A DNA stretch of 17,403 nt from Planococcaceae bacterium UBA3370 (GTDB lineage: Bacteria; Bacillota; Bacilli; Bacillales_A; Planococcaceae). Under the pieces are notes generated by a model. That model was not told the DNA's origin and searched no databases. It saw only the letters and a program-made list of their open reading frames with translations. A program made the translations under genes and the position numbers. Where the stretch lies: contig DEQI01000082.1 of NCBI GenBank assembly GCA_002360295.1, positions 1 to 17,403 on the forward strand, given 5' to 3'. Shown here one piece after another: positions 14,456 through 17,403 of the stretch; within the stretch, counting starts at the first letter, position 1; each line of letters begins with the position of its first letter.

Positions 14456-16402
14456 TTACTGTAAGCTTTCATATGGAATTTTTTCATTATATATTTCGGT
14501 AGAATCTCTGACAATTCGATATCCACCGACCCCACCTTCTTCAATTTCCAGTTGAATTTGGTAGGATGTATTTTCTGTAATGGTTAACGTTTCATATACA
14601 TCCAAACTTTTATGATTCTTATCTTCAATATAAATATTGACCACTTGTTTTTCACCCTCTTCAAGCGGTTCATATGGAATATCTATGGGTGTGATAAATA
14701 ACTTGACTTCCTTTGCTGCAGGACCTTTTGAGATAGTCACGTAAATCGTACCGCCCTCTTCTAAGGACGCACCAACTAACGGCCTTTGTTTGACTACATT
14801 TCCTTCAGGAATCGTTTCATGATTGACGTAATTCTCAATTTTTATTTGGAAGCCATTTGACTTTGCGTATTCATCTAATGCAGTACTTGCATAATTCGTT
14901 AAATCCGCTACTTTTTTGTAATTTTTCCCTTTACTTATCGTAAAATGAATCGTCGTATTTTTAGCTATAATTTCATCACCAGCTGCTGGATCCTGACTGA
15001 TGATCGTCCCTACCAGTGAATCGTCATATACTTCCTCTTCTATAATATCTTCAAAATGATTCTCTAACATCGGTCTTACTTGTGATATGGATTGTCCAAC
15101 GTAATTACCCATCGTAGACGTTTCTTCGCCAAGGCTGACAATTAACTTAATTTCAGTCCCTTTAAGACGCATTAATCCTGCTTCTGGATCGGTTTCAATT
15201 ATTTTTCCTTCTTCGATGTCTTCCGAATTACGTTCTTCCGTTTCTCCCACAACAAAACCGGCCTTCTCCAAAGCTTCCTTCGCTTCTTCCTCTGTCATAT
15301 TTGTGACATCCGGAATTTCCACTTTCGATGGTGTTATGAAGATAGTCGCAATGACGATAATGGCTATTAGAGCGACTAATATCCCCATAATAATTGGCCA
15401 TTTCTTTTTTGTTTTTTGTTTTTCAGGTGGTTGCTTTTTAGGCTGTTCCTTTTGTTCATTCACTGTCTCGATTTTTTTTGTTTCAGCCATATCATGGATA
15501 GGTAACTTATCTTTAATAATGGGCATCACTTTTGTTGCACTATCATCCACTGGCGGCTTGAACTTCGCTTCATTAACACGATCAGCAGAAAGAGCTGAAA
15601 CCAAATCCATCTCCATCTCCTCAGCCGTTTGGTAACGATGATTCGGGTCTTTGGCAGTCGCTTTTAAAACGATATTTTCTACACTTTGTGGTATTGAACC
15701 ATCGAATGCCCGAACAGAAGGCGTTTCAGCTTGTAAATGTTTCAGCGCTATTGCAACAGCCGACTCACCTGAAAATGGCAATTCTCCTGTTAATAGCTCA
15801 TAAAATACGATACCTAACGCATAAACATCTGATTTTTTCGTTGCAGTTCCACCACGTGCCTGTTCAGGTGATAAATAATGAACAGTTCCCATGACCGAAT
15901 TAGTCTGTGTATAACTAGTGGCACTTAATGTGGTAGCTATACCAAAATCAGTAATTTTTACATTGCCCTCTAAATCCATCAAAATATTTTGTGGTTTAAT
16001 GTCACGGTGTATAATCCCATTCTCATGGGCATGGGCTATAGCTGAAGTAAGCTGCTTCATGATATGCACACTTCGGGCAGGCGATAAAGGCGAAAACTCT
16101 TGTATGTATTGCTTTAATGTTTTGCCTTCAATATATTCCATTACGATATAATGCATGTTGCCATCTTCACCAACATCATAAATACTTACGATATTTGGGT
16201 GTGTAAGGCTCGTTGCAGATAGTGCTTCTCGCTGGAAACGCCTATGCATTTCTTCTTCTGTCGTAAAATCGTAACGCAAAATTTTTATGGCAACGTCTCG
16301 GTTTAATATCATGTCATGTGCTAAATACACATTGGACATGCCTCCGCCGCCAATAAGCTTTAGTATTTTATATCGATCGCTAATTCTTTTGCCTATGATC
16401 AT
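14456..16402 (-). CDS. prkC: Serine/threonine protein kinase PrkC with PASTA domains
   Basis: PrkC is a membrane kinase that senses peptidoglycan fragments and, in B. subtilis, promotes spore germination and controls wall metabolism. The cytoplasmic Hanks-type kinase domain (about residues 10-272) has the glycine loop GGGGMSNVYLA, Lys40 in VAIK, HRDIKPQN with catalytic Asp134, the DFG motif (152-154) and an activation loop with several Thr/Ser. A basic linker leads to one transmembrane helix (about 335-357). Three extracellular PASTA repeats follow (about 361-425, 428-492 and 495-560), then a beta-rich C-terminal domain. The total of 648 aa equals the length I recall for B. subtilis. The ribosome binding site GAGGAGGTG is ideal. 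The opposing phosphatase prpC ends 2 bases upstream. Confidence 0.97.
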   Translation of the reverse strand: MIIGKRISDRYKILKLIGGGGMSNVYLAHDMILNRDVAIKILRYDFTTEEEMHRRFQREALSATSLTHPNIVSIYDVGEDGNMHYIVMEYIEGKTLKQYIQEFSPLSPARSVHIMKQLTSAIAHAHENGIIHRDIKPQNILMDLEGNVKITDFGIATTLSATSYTQTNSVMGTVHYLSPEQARGGTATKKSDVYALGIVFYELLTGELPFSGESAVAIALKHLQAETPSVRAFDGSIPQSVENIVLKATAKDPNHRYQTAEEMEMDLVSALSADRVNEAKFKPPVDDSATKVMPIIKDKLPIHDMAETKKIETVNEQKEQPKKQPPEKQKTKKKWPIIMGILVALIAIIVIATIFITPSKVEIPDVTNMTEEEAKEALEKAGFVVGETEERNSEDIEEGKIIETDPEAGLMRLKGTEIKLIVSLGEETSTMGNYVGQSISQVRPMLENHFEDIIEEEVYDDSLVGTIISQDPAAGDEIIAKNTTIHFTISKGKNYKKVADLTNYASTALDEYAKSNGFQIKIENYVNHETIPEGNVVKQRPLVGASLEEGGTIYVTISKGPAAKEVKLFITPIDIPYEPLEEGEKQVVNIYIEDKNHKSLDVYETLTITENTSYQIQLEIEEGGVGGYRIVRDSTEIYNEKIPYESLQ

Positions 16403-16404
16403 CC

Positions 16405-17154
16405 TTACACCTCCTCATCTCTCATTGTAAGTAATATAAGTGAAATATTATCTTCACCGCCAAAATCATTGGCGAGCTGAACTAATTTCTTCCCTTTCGC
16501 TTCAACAGATAAAGGTAAGGTGATCAGCGCAGCCATTTCGTGGAGCGTAATTTTATTGCTTAGTCCATCTGAACAAATAAGCAAATACGAATCTTTTTTT
16601 AATGTTATTGTGTAATAATCTGGCTCTATTGATGCTTCTGTACCTAGTGCTTTTAAAATATAATTTTTCTTTGGATGATGCTGTGCCTCTTCTTCACTAA
16701 TTTCACCGCTATCAACTAAAACATTGACATAGGAATGGTCGCGTGTGACAAGCTCCCCAACGTCGTCCGTAAAGTGGTAAACACGACTATCACCAACATG
16801 ACTAATCAAACAGTGTACATCATCAATTAAAGCAGCGATAAGCGTCGTTCCCATCCCTTGACAGCCTTCATGTGATAAGGAATAGCTATAGATTTCGTGG
16901 TTGATTTGAGACACCGTATCATGTAGCCACTGTTGCTTCGTTTCTTCAGTTGAAAAAACAGTAGCATCCGCTTGTAAAAAGTATTGCTGTAAACCAGTAA
17001 TGGTCATTTCACTTGCTACATCTCCTGCATTATGCCCGCCCATACCATCTGCTAAAATCGCAAGTTTGTAGGAATCGGGCCGCTCACAAAAAGCTACCCG
17101 ATCTTCGTTTACTGTACGTTTTAATCCAATATCACTTTCGACTGTAAAGTTCAA
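16405..17154 (-). CDS. prpC: PP2C-family protein phosphatase PrpC (Stp)
   Basis: PrpC removes phosphate from Ser/Thr residues and reverses PrkC action. It is a metal-dependent PPM/PP2C enzyme with the motifs NEDR near the N-terminus, ADGMGGHNAGDVAS, GMGTTLIAA, SHVGDSRVY, SDGLSNKI and FGGEDNISLILL, covering the aspartate metal ligands. The frame is open to a GTG at 17163, directly after the rlmN stop, but that codon has no ribosome binding site. The TTG at 17154 lies just after TAGGTGG and gives 249 aa beginning MNFTVESDIGLKRTVNED, in line with B. subtilis PrpC. The start choice is moderately sure. The stop is 2 bases before prkC. Confidence 0.96.
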   Translation of the reverse strand: MNFTVESDIGLKRTVNEDRVAFCERPDSYKLAILADGMGGHNAGDVASEMTITGLQQYFLQADATVFSTEETKQQWLHDTVSQINHEIYSYSLSHEGCQGMGTTLIAALIDDVHCLISHVGDSRVYHFTDDVGELVTRDHSYVNVLVDSGEISEEEAQHHPKKNYILKALGTEASIEPDYYTITLKKDSYLLICSDGLSNKITLHEMAALITLPLSVEAKGKKLVQLANDFGGEDNISLILLTMRDEEV

Positions 17155-17163
17155 ATTATCCAC

Positions 17164-17403
17164 CTACTTCGTTTCTTGTGATCTCTCTTTCGCACGTAAT
17201 TGACCGCACGCCGCATCAATATCAGCACCTTGCTCACGACGAATCGTTACGTTAATACCATTCTTTTTCAATGTTTTTTCAAAGGCAAAAATTTTGCTAC
17301 GAGAAGTTCGAACATAATCACGCTCTGGTACGTAGTTTACTGGGATTAAGTTAACGTGACATTTAATGCCCTTAATTAATTGTGCCAACTCTTCTGCAAT
17401 TTC
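17164..17403 (-). CDS. rlmN: 23S rRNA (adenine-2503-C2)-methyltransferase RlmN, C-terminal fragment (runs off the right edge)
   Basis: RlmN is a radical SAM enzyme that methylates A2503 of 23S rRNA and A37 of some tRNAs. Only the last 79 codons are in the window. They read [17 protein letters not shown], then the segment [19 protein letters not shown], and near the end [10 protein letters not shown]. This is the conserved C-terminus of the family, with the cysteine in AACGQL that forms the transient methyl-cysteine/protein intermediate in known RlmN. The frame is open to the window edge, so the radical SAM CxxxCxxC motif is outside. The stop codon abuts the possible GTG start of prpC. Confidence 0.93.
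   Translation of the reverse strand, partial: EIAEELAQLIKGIKCHVNLIPVNYVPERDYVRTSRSKIFAFEKTLKKNGINVTIRREQGADIDAACGQLRAKERSQETK

Noticed and set aside
15216..15635. Open frame of 139 codons on the plus strand opposite prkC
   Set aside because: Its hydrophobic stretch is the complement of the prkC transmembrane and linker codons; the prkC frame is fully supported by its domains.
1..17403. Defence, prophage, toxin-antitoxin or biosynthetic gene cluster
   Set aside because: All convincing genes are conserved housekeeping genes in the known Bacillales order, with no integrase, transposase, phage gene, CRISPR array or unknown long protein.

Overview
The window looks like a stretch of chromosomal backbone from a low-GC, endospore-forming member of the Bacillales. 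The AT-rich composition, strong AGGAGG-type ribosome binding sites, frequent TTG/GTG starts and protein sequences suggest a Lysinibacillus-like genus of the Planococcaceae/Caryophanaceae. That placement is an inference from resemblance, not from a search. The gene order is the one known from Bacillus subtilis around rlmN-prpC-prkC-rsgA-rpe-thiN-spoVM / rpmB / yloU-fakA-sdaAB-sdaAA-recG / fapR-plsX-fabD-fabG-acpP / rnc-smc. Every gene except rpmB is on the minus strand, so the operons read from high to low coordinates.

Right part (17403 down to 12116): the 3' end of rlmN, then prpC and prkC (a phosphatase/kinase pair that senses cell-wall fragments), rsgA (30S maturation GTPase), rpe, thiN, and a 29-codon gene that I identify as spoVM, the spore-coat anchoring peptide. 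The genes are separated by 0-12 bases or overlap, and a good intrinsic terminator closes the unit. A candidate sigma-E promoter for spoVM lies inside the end of thiN.

Middle (12115 to 8561): an intergenic stretch with two possible interspersed elements, the only plus-strand gene (rpmB, with tandem hairpins behind it), an AT-rich divergent promoter region, then yloU and fakA (fatty acid kinase subunit) ending in a terminator. A compact, folded, GC-richer element (about 8874-8998) then lies before the serine dehydratase genes.

Left part (8560 to 1): sdaAB-sdaAA-recG form one unit. Its terminator overlaps the promoter of the next, the FapR-controlled lipid synthesis operon fapR-plsX-fabD-fabG-acpP. 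A clear 17-bp FapR operator covers the predicted start of transcription. A long hairpin follows acpP, then a separate promoter serves rnc and smc (5' end only).

Functionally the window joins fatty acid and phospholipid synthesis and its malonyl-CoA control (FapR, FabD, FabG, AcpP, PlsX), use of exogenous fatty acids (FakA), cell-wall signalling, ribosome biogenesis, DNA repair and chromosome organisation. I see no phage, plasmid, CRISPR, defence or biosynthetic cluster. The most useful points are the untracked spoVM gene, the regulatory sites, several start-codon corrections and the unexplained repeat-like intergenic elements.
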